This document shows, piece by piece, positions 9,217 to 17,699 of a stretch of 50,435 bases of DNA. Source of the stretch: an uncultured Thiocystis sp. (lineage in GTDB: Bacteria > Pseudomonadota > Gammaproteobacteria > Chromatiales > Chromatiaceae); the NCBI RefSeq assembly GCF_903866365.1, contig NZ_CAIPNF010000036.1, positions 1 to 50,435 on the forward strand. The letters are read 5' to 3'. The translations under genes and the position numbers were made by a program. Position 1 is the stretch's first letter. Each line of letters starts with the position of its first letter. The notes beneath the pieces were generated by a model. It was not told where the DNA came from. It saw nothing but the letters and a program-made list of their open reading frames with translations, and searched no databases.

Positions 9217-11418
9217 TCACCTTGCTTTCATCTGCCCCGCATACCACACGAGATGTTCCAGCAACTCGGTCGCCCGCGAGACCGAGGTCTGGACCCCATC
9301 GACCATCGCCGGCACACGGGCCGGATCGACGCCATCCGTGACTTCCAGCGCCGCAAGTTGGGCGTTGTTCACGAGGGCGGAGAGCAGGTTGCGATACACG
9401 GGATCGGCGGTCGAGTTCAAGGGCGTGCGCAGGATCTTCTGCTGCTCCAGGATGCCCGCCTGAAACCGTTGCCGCGCCGCTTCCGCCGCCTTGCGGGCGG
9501 TCAGATCGGTGAGCAGAAACACGAATCCCAACACCCGGCCGGGCGAGGAGAACACCGGATCGGCCCGCAGCAAAAACCGCTGCTCGCCCTGATCGCGGGT
9601 CGCCAGACAGACCTCGCCGCGCCAGGGACGATGGTGATGCAGCAGATCGCTGACCCGCTGCTCCCGGTCGAGCGGCTCCGTCAGGCGCTTTAACAGATCG
9701 TCGAGACAATCGGGCGGCGCCCGCTCCGACCCCAGAAGCCGCTCCAGCGACTCGGTCGCCAGCAGAATCACCCCATCGGGCGCGGCGATCAGAATCGGCT
9801 GATCCGCGACCCGGATCTGCGAACGGACCTGGGCAAGCTGCGCCTGGGCGATCAGCACCCGCACCGACCGAAACTGCTGGATGACATCCGCGACCGACTC
9901 GCCGATCAGACGCGCCGCGGTTCGATTGGCCGAGGTCCAGGGGCTGGAGGTGCCCTCGACCACCTGATGCCATTGGCTGAAGGAACGCCGGGGGGACAAT
10001 TCGGCCGGATCGTCCCCGATGGCAAGCGGCTTGAACGGATTTCCCGCCCAGGTCACGGTGCGGATGCGCTCGGGACGGAACCAGAGCAGATACTCGCCGG
10101 GGCATGTCGAGATCGGGATGGCCAGCACCCCGCTCGCCACCGACTTCACGGCGGCCAGCCGCGGCGCCTCCCGCCCCAGCGCGGCCGTCGCCATCACCGG
10201 CGCGCTCGGCTGTCCATCCAGCCAGGCCGCGATCTCGCGCAGTTCCAGCGTCCCCGGCACCTCGCCGGTGGTGAGTACCCGGCCATCGTAGAAGAGCGCG
10301 GCGCCGGCGGCCTCCACCGGTTGCAGCAGCGACTGCGGATGATCGAAGAGGGCCGAGGTCCAATCGCCCTCGCGCGCAATCCCCTCGATCATGCGCTGTT
10401 CCAGACGCCGCACCGAGAGTTCGGCCTGCGCCTGGACGAAACTCTCCAAGGCCGCGATCCGGGTCGCAACCGCCTCCGCGAGCAACTCGCACGCGGCGCG
10501 GATCTCGTATTGCACGGTCCGGGACGTCCGGTGATGACAGGCCACCATCCCCCATAGCCGCCCCCCGACCAGCAGCGAAGCGACCAGGGTCGCCTTCACA
10601 CCCATGTTGCGAAGGTATTGAAGATGGATCGGCGACAGACTGCGCAGCGCGCACAGCGACAGATCCAGATCCTCGCCCGTCAGGGGCGAGAGCCTCGGCA
10701 GGAGCGGAATCGGGGCGTCGTCTACATCAACCAGGAGACGGATGCGATTGCGCTCGTAGAGACGGCGCGCGATCTGGGGAATATCCGAGTCCGGATAGCG
10801 GTTCCCGAGATACGGCTCCTGCTCGGGCTCGCAGCATTCGGCAAAGACCTCGCCATGACCCTCATCGTCGAACCGATAGACCATGACCCGATCGTAACCG
10901 GCGATCTCCTTGAAGATCCGCGCGGTCTCGTCGCAGAGCGCGGGCAGCGTGGGGGCGTCCATGATGGTCTGCAACGCCGCCTGCACCGGTCCGAACAACG
11001 CCACCGCCGGCCCGGCGGGCTCGAACTCGACCACCAGTCCGCCGGTCGGCGGGCGATGCAGCAAAATGTCGAACGCCTGTCGCGAGCGCCCGACAACACC
11101 GCGCAACACCAAGGGAATGACGTTGAGCGGATCGTTGAGGTGCGGGCGGATGCGCTGTTCCAAACCGCCGCCCAGATCGTCGAGGGACCAGCCGAGCAGA
11201 CTCTCCCCGACACCGAACGCCTCGCCCGCATTGGCGCTCGTCTGCACGATGTCCAGCCTGGGCTCGCGCACCACCAGCAACACGCCCCGCGGCTGGATGG
11301 AGGCGGCATGCTGAATCTGTTCGCGCTCGCAAGTCGACAGGCTGGCCTGCCCGAAGGCGGGAGAAGACGCGACACCGGGGTTCAAGTGGACTGGGCTCCC
11401 ATCATGCGGCATTGCCAT
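9217..11418 (-). CDS. bphP: Bacteriophytochrome, BphP1-like, with non-kinase output domain
   Basis: A biliverdin-binding red/far-red photoreceptor of 733 residues. Domains run PAS (about 25-135), GAF (150-320), PHY (330-515), PAS/PAC (530-650), then a helical C-terminus. Cys30 (LSTCEREQI) is the expected biliverdin attachment site. The chromophore pocket shows DSDIP (210-214), His265 in CALRSLSPIHLQYL, and His295 in MVACHH. The usual IQPHG motif is IQPRG (41-45). There is no histidine-kinase H-box and no HATPase motifs. The C-terminus (LLSALVNNAQLAALEVTDGV) closely resembles R. palustris BphP1, which acts by binding PpsR2 rather than by phosphorylation. The start overlaps the 3' end of ppsR2 by 17 bp, so the photoreceptor and its likely partner are coupled. 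An alternative ATG lies two codons downstream. I compared from memory and ran no alignment. Confidence 0.93.
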   Translation of the reverse strand: MAMPHDGSPVHLNPGVASSPAFGQASLSTCEREQIQHAASIQPRGVLLVVREPRLDIVQTSANAGEAFGVGESLLGWSLDDLGGGLEQRIRPHLNDPLNVIPLVLRGVVGRSRQAFDILLHRPPTGGLVVEFEPAGPAVALFGPVQAALQTIMDAPTLPALCDETARIFKEIAGYDRVMVYRFDDEGHGEVFAECCEPEQEPYLGNRYPDSDIPQIARRLYERNRIRLLVDVDDAPIPLLPRLSPLTGEDLDLSLCALRSLSPIHLQYLRNMGVKATLVASLLVGGRLWGMVACHHRTSRTVQYEIRAACELLAEAVATRIAALESFVQAQAELSVRRLEQRMIEGIAREGDWTSALFDHPQSLLQPVEAAGAALFYDGRVLTTGEVPGTLELREIAAWLDGQPSAPVMATAALGREAPRLAAVKSVASGVLAIPISTCPGEYLLWFRPERIRTVTWAGNPFKPLAIGDDPAELSPRRSFSQWHQVVEGTSSPWTSANRTAARLIGESVADVIQQFRSVRVLIAQAQLAQVRSQIRVADQPILIAAPDGVILLATESLERLLGSERAPPDCLDDLLKRLTEPLDREQRVSDLLHHHRPWRGEVCLATRDQGEQRFLLRADPVFSSPGRVLGFVFLLTDLTARKAAEAARQRFQAGILEQQKILRTPLNSTADPVYRNLLSALVNNAQLAALEVTDGVDPARVPAMVDGVQTSVSRATELLEHLVWYAGQMKAR

Positions 11419-12784
11419 GCGCGGCGCGCGCGGATTCGGTATCCAACCCGTAACGGTTCAGCTTGACATAGAGGCTTTGACGGCTCAATCCAAGCAGTTC
11501 GGCGGTGGCGGTCCGGTTGCCTCGGGTCGCTTCCAGCGCCTCCTCGATATAGTAACGCTCCACCACGCCCACGGTCTCCTCCACCAGCGTGCGCAGCGAA
11601 TGCTTGCCGATCTGCCCGGTCAACGCGCCCAGACGATCGCTCAGGCGATCGGCGTGGCGCGGCGGCGACAGCCGGCGGCCCACCGCGCGGATCAGGACGA
11701 CGACGAACTCCGGATCGGTTTCCCGATTCCCCGCCGCGGAAATCTCGACATCCGTCTCCGTGCCCAGTTCGCCATGCAGGACGGTCGCGAACATCCGCAC
11801 CGCGCCCAGGCGCTGCACATTCGCCATCAGCACCGTCAGATCGGCGCCCGGATGGCCGAGCCAGCGCCCGAGCGTCTCATGGATCACCGAACTCTCGGTC
11901 GGCATCTGCAGCAGATCGAGACAGCCTTGATTCGCGCGCTGGATCAAGCCCAGCCGATCGGTGATCGCGAAGCCATCCGGCAGGCGCTCCAGCAACTCCT
12001 CCAGCGGCAGCGTCCGCGCCAGTGTGACGCGCGCCTCCGCTACGCCCGCGACCGCCTCGGTCGGAGACAACTGCAAGAGATACACGGCACCGGACTCCGA
12101 CGACAAAAGCGAGGCACGCACCATCCAGGCCACACGCGGCGTCCCGAGCTGAAGCAGAACCCCTGGCGCCTGCCCCTGCTCCGCCACCCGATTCAACATC
12201 GCTTGCAAGGCATCCCGCTCGGCGGGCAGCAGCGCCGCCAGAAACTCCTGCCCGGCGGCGGTCACTGGCGGCGTCAGGCCCAAGGCCGCGGCGGCGACCG
12301 GATTCGCCTCGACGATCCCGAGCGTACTGGCGCGCAGCAGCAACACGGCATCGGTCGAGGAGCGAAACAGCAGCCGATAGCGCGTCTCGACCTCGCGCAG
12401 CTTCCAGTAATCGCGCTCCATCGTCTGTTGCGCCTCGACGAGTCGCGACTGAAGCTCGGTCACGGCCTGCAGGCTGCGGCCGATCGCCACCAGACCGGCC
12501 TGCCCGCCGAGACGCACTGCGGTATATTCGATCGGCAACGCGCGCCCGCTCGGAAAGCGCTGCGTCACCTGGCGAAAGGCCGACACCCCGCTGACCGCGG
12601 CATCCTCGACCAATTGGCGCAGGCTCTCGCCGCCACCCGGCTCGACGGTCTCGGACCAGTGACGCCCCACCCAGGCATCCAATCCCTCGTCGGGGAAGCT
12701 CGTCGACAGCGCGGCGCGACGAATCACCCCCGCGCGATCAAGGAACAGCGTCACGTCAGGTTGCGGCAGGTTTCGGATCGTCAT
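11402..12784 (-). CDS. ppsR2: PpsR2-type photosynthesis regulator, likely partner of BphP
   Basis: A 460-residue paralogue of the PpsR encoded at 4915-6372. It has the same plan: N-terminal PAS-like region (10-105), coiled coil (LQSRLVEAQQTMERDYWKLR, 111-130), two PAS domains (about 135-250 and 255-370), and Fis-type HTH (AELLGLSRQSLYVKLNRYGL). The HTH recognition segment is almost identical to copy 1, so both should bind similar TGT-N12-ACA sites. The residue before the HTH that is Cys in copy 1 is Tyr here (VERYYIEEAL). Only one Cys (Cys288) remains, so a two-Cys redox switch is not possible. In R. palustris the same pairing, PpsR2 beside BphP1, gives light-controlled derepression of photosynthesis genes. 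The 17-bp overlap with bphP supports joint function. Confidence 0.9.
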   Translation of the reverse strand: MTIRNLPQPDVTLFLDRAGVIRRAALSTSFPDEGLDAWVGRHWSETVEPGGGESLRQLVEDAAVSGVSAFRQVTQRFPSGRALPIEYTAVRLGGQAGLVAIGRSLQAVTELQSRLVEAQQTMERDYWKLREVETRYRLLFRSSTDAVLLLRASTLGIVEANPVAAAALGLTPPVTAAGQEFLAALLPAERDALQAMLNRVAEQGQAPGVLLQLGTPRVAWMVRASLLSSESGAVYLLQLSPTEAVAGVAEARVTLARTLPLEELLERLPDGFAITDRLGLIQRANQGCLDLLQMPTESSVIHETLGRWLGHPGADLTVLMANVQRLGAVRMFATVLHGELGTETDVEISAAGNRETDPEFVVVLIRAVGRRLSPPRHADRLSDRLGALTGQIGKHSLRTLVEETVGVVERYYIEEALEATRGNRTATAELLGLSRQSLYVKLNRYGLDTESARAAHGNAA

Positions 12785-12943
12785 GGTCTCTCAAGGCTCG
12801 GCGTCAATGGATTGGATGGTGCGACGCACCAAATACCCTGACCGCTTGGAGTCGAACCCTGCCCAAATCGTTCACTCCGCAACGAATTTTATCGACTATC
12901 AATTCCGGTCGGGACATAGCCCTTGAGGACCGCCTGCGATAAA

Positions 12944-12966
12944 CTGTCAATTCCAGGGTTCGACAG
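12944..12966. promoter_or_regulatory. Inverted repeat upstream of ppsR2
   Basis: CTGTC (12944-12948) and GACAG (12962-12966) form an inverted repeat of the TGTC...GACA type, but with 13 bp between arms rather than the 10 of a PpsR box. It lies between ppsR2 and the tRNA-Arg gene. A second perfect palindrome, GGTGCGACGCACC (12818-12830), is nearer the gene start. Either may be regulatory; neither fits a known consensus well. Confidence 0.25.
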
Positions 12967-12988
12967 CGACCCAGGATCTTGTCACAAC

Positions 12989-13065
12989 GCCCTCGTAGCT
13001 CAGTTGGATAGAGCGATCGCCTCCTAAGCGGTAGGTCACAGGTTCAATTCCTGTCGAGGGCACCA
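12989..13065 (+). tRNA. tRNA-Arg (anticodon CCU)
   Basis: The sequence folds as a complete 77-nt tRNA with encoded CCA. The acceptor arms are GCCCTCG and CGAGGGC, the D-arm is GCTC...GAGC, the anticodon arm is ATCGC-CTCCTAA-GCGGT, and the T-arm is ACAGG-TTCAATT-CCTGT. The anticodon in the loop is CCT, which reads AGG. It lies immediately before the hsd island. tRNA-Arg genes are frequent integration sites, but no integrase and no second copy of the tRNA 3' end were found at the far side of the hsd operon. Confidence 0.95.
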
Positions 13066-13092
13066 AATACCCATTCCAAGACGCTTCCAAGG

Positions 13093-13114
13093 CCGGCCTA
13101 AGTGCCGGTTTTTT
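13093..13114 (+). terminator. Rho-independent terminator after tRNA-Arg
   Basis: CCGGC (13093-13097), a 6-base loop, and GCCGG (13104-13108) are followed directly by six T (13109-13114). This is a standard intrinsic terminator 28 bases after the tRNA. Confidence 0.8.
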
Positions 13115-13234
13115 CTTGCTTGTTTGTTTCATGGCGTCCAACGTTGTCGATTGACAGCCAAGACCAACTAAGCACAACATCCCGGCCGATACCGTACACT
13201 CAATTGGACGGCAACCATGAAGACAGGATAATGA

Positions 13235-15232
13235 ATGGCGCTCTCGCTCAACAAGCCCAAGCTCGACAATCTCGCGTCCGACATCTGGAAATCCGCCGAG
13301 CGGCTGCGCGGCAAGTTCAAATCCTACGAGTATCAGGGCGTCATCCTGCCCATCATCGTCATCCGCCGCCTGGAGTGCGTGCTCATTGACTGGCGGGCGC
13401 AGAAGTCCGCCGAGGTGTTGAAGAACCGGCCCCAGCTCACCGGGAAGGAACTCGCCAGGCTGGTCAAGGAACTGGAATTGAATCCCAGACAGTGTCCCTT
13501 TTCAAACATCACCGACTGGACGCTCCGCTCGGTCCACGAAGAAGACCATGCCCTGCTGGAGGAAAATTTCCGCGCCTACATCAACGGCTTCTCGAAGAAC
13601 GTCGATGACATCATCGAGCACTTCAACTACCACGCCACCATCGGCCAGATGGTGAAGCTCAACCGGCTGGCCCCGATCCTCAACCAATACAAGGAGCTTG
13701 CGCTCGGCCCCGACCAGCTCTCCGGCCTGGAGATGGGCTACATCTACGAGGAACTGCTGCGGCGCTTCTCGGAACAAAGCGGTGACGAGGCTGGGGAGCA
13801 CTTCACCCCGCGCGAAGTCATCCGTCTGATGGTCGAGTTGCTGGAGATCCCCATCCCGGACCGGCACCTCTCCATCTACGATCCCGCTAGCGGTACGGGT
13901 GGCATGTTGTCCGTGGCGAAGGAGCACCTGCTGGAGCGCGCCGAGACGCCGGAGGAAAGGGCGCGGGTCGAGCAATTCGTCACCGTTCACGGACAGGAAC
14001 TGTCACCCACCAACTACGCCGTCTGCCAGGCCGACCTCCTCATCAAGAACGACCGGCAGGCGACCGGTCAGCTCGGTAACTCGCTCATCCCGCACGATCC
14101 GCACGGCAGGGAGCCCGGCGACCAGTGGCCGGAACCCAAATGGCGTTTCCACCGGATGCTGAGCAATCCGCCCTTCGGCGTCACCTGGGGCGGCAAGGAC
14201 GGCTACGAGCGGGAGGCCCGCAAGCTGGAGCGGACCCGCTACCAGGCCGGGATGCCGCGCGTGAACGACGGCGCCCTGCTCTTTCTGCAAACCATGCTGG
14301 CCAAGATGGCGCCGGTCGAGCAGGGCGGCAGCCGCATCGCCATCATCTTCAATGGCTCGCCGCTCTCCAATGGCGACTGCGGCTCGGGCGAGAGCGAGAT
14401 CCGCCGCTGGATTCTGGAGCACGACTGGCTCGACGCCATCGTCATGCTGCCCGATCAGCTCTTCTACAACACCGGCATCTTCACCTACATCTGGCTGCTG
14501 CGAAACGACAAGCCCGCCAGCCACCAGGGCCGCGTCATGCTCATCGACGCCCGCCAGCAGTTCGAGAAGGAGCCGAAATCCTTTGGCAACAAGCGCCACC
14601 GCATCAGCGATGCCCACCGCGCCTGGATCGAGGCGCGCTACACCCAGGGCTGGGCCGAGGGCGACGCCGACGAACAGGTCCGGATCTTCCGGTGCCAGGA
14701 CTTTGCCTACCACAAGGTCAGCGTCGTTTTCTGGCAGACCGATGAGCACGACCAGCCCGCCATCGTCACCGAGCCTTACGAGAAGGCGTTCACCGCCGCA
14801 AATCTGAAGAAGGAGCAGGACTTCCATGCGAGCGATTTGAGCTTTCGCGTGCGGGTGAAGGCGAAGGGCGAGGAAAAGACCGTCGCCTTCACCCTCAAAC
14901 CCAGTGACAACGCCGCCAGGATCTTCAAGGCGGCCTTGGCCGACGCCGACGAGACGCTCGCCGTCGAATGGACGCACCGGCATTACGTGCGGGACGACGA
15001 ATACATCCCGCACGGCGAGGATATCGCCGCCTTCCTGGAGCGCGAAATCGCCAAGCCGATCATCCGCTGGGAGGAGACGAAGAGAGACGGCAAACCCGTC
15101 CTCGGCTACGAAATCCTGCCGAACAAATACTTCTACCGCTACCAGCCGCCCACGCCCGCGAAGGACTTGCTGGCGGAGTTCTGGCGGCTGGAGAAGGAGG
15201 CCGAGAAACTATTGGAGGGACTTGCCCGATGA
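13235..15232 (+). CDS. hsdM: Type I restriction-modification system methyltransferase subunit HsdM
   Basis: This is the N6-adenine methylation subunit of a type I R-M complex; with HsdS it methylates the recognition site. The 665-residue protein has an HsdM N-terminal helical domain (about 10-145) and a methyltransferase domain (about 165-480). SAM-binding motif I is YDPASGTGGML (215-225) and catalytic motif IV is NPPF (311-314). The C-terminal 180 residues (FYRYQPPTPAKDLLAEF) form the long tail common in one hsdM subgroup. The start is supported by AGGA six bases upstream; TTGACA at 13151 may belong to its promoter. Its stop overlaps the next gene (ATGA), opening a coupled operon of M, DUF1016, S and R genes. 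The preceding 169 bp hold only the tRNA terminator and this promoter. Confidence 0.95.
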   Translation: MALSLNKPKLDNLASDIWKSAERLRGKFKSYEYQGVILPIIVIRRLECVLIDWRAQKSAEVLKNRPQLTGKELARLVKELELNPRQCPFSNITDWTLRSVHEEDHALLEENFRAYINGFSKNVDDIIEHFNYHATIGQMVKLNRLAPILNQYKELALGPDQLSGLEMGYIYEELLRRFSEQSGDEAGEHFTPREVIRLMVELLEIPIPDRHLSIYDPASGTGGMLSVAKEHLLERAETPEERARVEQFVTVHGQELSPTNYAVCQADLLIKNDRQATGQLGNSLIPHDPHGREPGDQWPEPKWRFHRMLSNPPFGVTWGGKDGYEREARKLERTRYQAGMPRVNDGALLFLQTMLAKMAPVEQGGSRIAIIFNGSPLSNGDCGSGESEIRRWILEHDWLDAIVMLPDQLFYNTGIFTYIWLLRNDKPASHQGRVMLIDARQQFEKEPKSFGNKRHRISDAHRAWIEARYTQGWAEGDADEQVRIFRCQDFAYHKVSVVFWQTDEHDQPAIVTEPYEKAFTAANLKKEQDFHASDLSFRVRVKAKGEEKTVAFTLKPSDNAARIFKAALADADETLAVEWTHRHYVRDDEYIPHGEDIAAFLEREIAKPIIRWEETKRDGKPVLGYEILPNKYFYRYQPPTPAKDLLAEFWRLEKEAEKLLEGLAR

Positions 15233-16410
15233 AACAGCCCGCCACCACCGCCCTGGCCATCAGCGCCGATTACCGGCGGTTTGTCGAGGAACTGAAGGCC
15301 CGGGTGCAATCCGCCCGCCTATCAGCAGCTCGGGCCATTACCCACGAGGCCATCCTGCTTTACTGGGACATTGGCCGGGGGATTGTGGAAAAACAGCAAA
15401 CCCATAGTTGGGGCGATTCCGTGGTGGAAATGGTCGCCGCCGATCTGCGGCGGGCCTTCCCTGGGATGAGGGGCTTCTCGGCCAATAATTTGTGGCTGAT
15501 GCGCCAGTTCTATTCGGAGTATTCGGCCGCTGGATTTCTTGAACAGCTTGTTCAAGAAATTGCGGAAGATAACCGCCATGACCCTCGGCAGACCAAGCCC
15601 GTCACGCAGCCGGACGATCGCTCAAGCAGACTTCCACTGTCGGCTAGAGTTCTTGAACAGCTTGTTCAAGAAATTCTGCCCGCCGTCCCTTGGGGTCATC
15701 ACGTCGAAATCGTCAAGAAGGTCAAGACCCCCGCAGCCCGCCTCTGGTATCTCCGGGCTACATCCCGTTTCGGTTGGTCGCGCAACGTCCTGCTCAACCA
15801 GATCAAGGCCGGGGCCTACGAGCGCGCCGTCACCGAGAAGAAGACCCACAACTTTCCGCTGGCCCTGCCGGAGTACCTCGCCGAGCAGGCGGACGAGATG
15901 CTCAAGAGTTCCTATAACCTGGAGTTTCTCGGCATCCGTCGCGAGGTGAAAGAGCGGGAGCTGGAGGACCGCCTGGTCTCCCGCCTGCAAGCCTTCCTGC
16001 TTGAACTCGGCTACGGCTTCTGCTTCGTCGGGCGCCAATACCGGCTGGCGCTGGGCGAAAAGGAATATTTCATCGACCTGCTCTTCTACCATCGTTTCAT
16101 CAAGGCCCTGATTGCCTTCGAGCTGAAGGTCGGCCCCTTCGAGCCGGAACACGCGGGGAAAATGGATTTCTATCTCAACCTGCTCAACGACCGGGAACGC
16201 GGCCCCGACGATCAGCCGTCCATCGGGATCATCCTCTGCGCGGAAAAGGACGACGTGGAAGTCGAATATGCCCTACGCAGCAAAGCCAATCCCATCGGCG
16301 TCGCCTCCTATGAGTTGCAGTCGAAACTGCCGGGGGAATTGAAAGGGAAGCTGCCGACCGCCAAACAGCTTGCGGATGTGGTGCGGATTGAGATGGAGGG
16401 TGAGGTATGA
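15229..16410 (+). CDS. DUF1016 (YhcG-type) PD-(D/E)XK nuclease-fold protein
   Basis: The 393-residue protein has a DUF1016 N-terminal domain (about 10-190; LYWDIGRGI, SANNLWLMRQFYSEY, KTPAARLWYLRAT) and a C-terminal PD-(D/E)XK nuclease domain. In the latter, FIDLLFYHRFIKALIAFELK gives the D...ExK catalytic pattern. These proteins often occur inside or beside type I R-M operons; their exact role is not established. Here the gene overlaps hsdM and hsdS by 4 bases each, so it is fully embedded. Unusually, it carries an in-frame insertion of 38 codons in which the peptide LEQLVQEI appears twice, each copy encoded over the same 23-bp palindrome (15536-15558 and 15650-15672). The family normally has one such segment before PWGHH. 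The frame is intact, so the protein may still work. Confidence 0.88.
   Translation: MKQPATTALAISADYRRFVEELKARVQSARLSAARAITHEAILLYWDIGRGIVEKQQTHSWGDSVVEMVAADLRRAFPGMRGFSANNLWLMRQFYSEYSAAGFLEQLVQEIAEDNRHDPRQTKPVTQPDDRSSRLPLSARVLEQLVQEILPAVPWGHHVEIVKKVKTPAARLWYLRATSRFGWSRNVLLNQIKAGAYERAVTEKKTHNFPLALPEYLAEQADEMLKSSYNLEFLGIRREVKERELEDRLVSRLQAFLLELGYGFCFVGRQYRLALGEKEYFIDLLFYHRFIKALIAFELKVGPFEPEHAGKMDFYLNLLNDRERGPDDQPSIGIILCAEKDDVEVEYALRSKANPIGVASYELQSKLPGELKGKLPTAKQLADVVRIEMEGEV
15536..15672. repeat. Duplicated 23-bp palindrome inside the DUF1016 gene
   Basis: Two identical copies (15536-15558 and 15650-15672) have arms TTCTTGAACA and TGTTCAAGAA around GCT. They are 114 bp apart, an exact multiple of three, so the frame is kept. 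The DNA between them encodes a polar stretch (AEDNRHDPRQTKPVTQPDDR) unlike the flanking domain. It reads like insertion of a small palindromic element with duplication of the target copy. Confidence 0.85.
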
Positions 16411-17699
16411 ACACCGCTCACGACAGTTTTCTGAACGATTTACCGCAAGGATGGAAATTTGACCGGTTCAAAGATATTGTCTCGCTTCGTAACGAAAAGA
16501 CGGATGAAGCGAGTGCGGAAGAGGATTACCTCGAACTTGAAGACATGGATTCCGGCTCTGGCCGAATCCTGAGCCGCCGGAACACGCTTGAGGTTGGCAG
16601 CGCCGTCACGCGGTTCAAGACGGGTGACGTGCTTTTTGGAAAGCTGCGCCCCTACTTGGAAAAATACTGGGTCGCCGAGTTTGACGGCAAATGCACGGGC
16701 GAGATTTTGGCGTTCGAGCCGCAGCGGATTGCAAGTCGCTTCCTGTTTTACTGCCTTGGGTCGCGGTGGTTCATTGAGCGATGTAACGCGCTCGCCTACG
16801 GCGCCAAGATGCCTCGTGTCAGTTGGCCGACTCAACTGGCACAGTTCAACTTCCCGCTCCCGCCGCTCTCAGAGCAACAGCGCATCGCGGCTTATCTGGA
16901 TGCGAGTTGCGCGGCGATTGATGCGGCGGTGACAGCCAAACGCCGCCAAATCGAAACCCTCGGCGCGGTGAGGGAAAGCATCATCGAGACGGCGGTTACG
17001 AGGGGCCTTGATAGCAATTCCAAATTCCGGGTGATCAATCATGACTGGTTAGGGTCACTTCCGGAGCATTGGGCAGCGGTTCGCATCAAGCGGGTAATTT
17101 CACATCTTGACTACGGCATTTCAGTCAGCAGTCAACCAGAAGGCAAATATCCAGTGCTCAAGATGGGCAATATCCAATCTGGTGAGATCGTTTTCTCGAA
17201 GATGGAGTTTGTGGATGAAGTTGCCGAGGAACTCTTGCTGGAAAAGAACGACCTGCTCTACAACCGCACCAACAGCCCTGATCAGGTGGGTAAAGCCGCT
17301 CTGTTCCTTGGCTGTAAAGGGGACGAGGTGACTTTCGCCTCCTATTTGGTCAGGCTGCGGGTCAATCACCGTATTATTCCCGAGTTCCTCAACTATGCGG
17401 TGAATTGTGCTGGCTTCCTTGCCTTTGCACGTCGCTTGGCCATCCCGTCGGTACAGCAGTCGAATCTGAACTCAACCCGTTACGCGAGGATGTTCATCCC
17501 GTTGCCGCCTATCTCTGAACAACGCTCCATCTGTCAGCACCTTCGGGAAAAAGTCGGCGAGATGAAGTGTGTGGTGAACACCATCGAATCCCAAATCGCC
17601 ACCCTCACCGCCTACCGTAAATCCCTGATCCACGAATGCGTCACCGGCCAGCGGCGGATCACGGAGGCGGACATCAACCGGGTCAAGGCGCATGGCTAA
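16407..17699 (+). CDS. hsdS: Type I restriction-modification system specificity subunit HsdS
   Basis: HsdS recognises the bipartite DNA target and tethers HsdM and HsdR. The 430-residue protein has two target-recognition domains (about 10-165 and 210-385), each ending in a conserved PLPP(L/I)SEQ(Q/R) segment that leads into a coiled-coil spacer: LPPLSEQQRIAAYLDASCAAIDA at 151-173, and the second near 370. The repeat ends with LTAYRKSLIHECVTG. The DNA of both recognition domains, especially 17030-17480, is visibly more AT-rich than its neighbours, as is common for horizontally exchanged specificity domains. The start overlaps the DUF1016 stop (ATGA), and the end overlaps hsdR by 8 bases. The target site cannot be predicted from the sequence alone. 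Confidence 0.94.
   Translation: MNTAHDSFLNDLPQGWKFDRFKDIVSLRNEKTDEASAEEDYLELEDMDSGSGRILSRRNTLEVGSAVTRFKTGDVLFGKLRPYLEKYWVAEFDGKCTGEILAFEPQRIASRFLFYCLGSRWFIERCNALAYGAKMPRVSWPTQLAQFNFPLPPLSEQQRIAAYLDASCAAIDAAVTAKRRQIETLGAVRESIIETAVTRGLDSNSKFRVINHDWLGSLPEHWAAVRIKRVISHLDYGISVSSQPEGKYPVLKMGNIQSGEIVFSKMEFVDEVAEELLLEKNDLLYNRTNSPDQVGKAALFLGCKGDEVTFASYLVRLRVNHRIIPEFLNYAVNCAGFLAFARRLAIPSVQQSNLNSTRYARMFIPLPPISEQRSICQHLREKVGEMKCVVNTIESQIATLTAYRKSLIHECVTGQRRITEADINRVKAHG

Noticed and set aside
9217-11418. Bacteriophytochrome as a histidine kinase
   Set aside because: No H-box histidine and no HATPase N, G1 or G2 boxes after the second PAS. The C-terminus matches the BphP1 output type instead.
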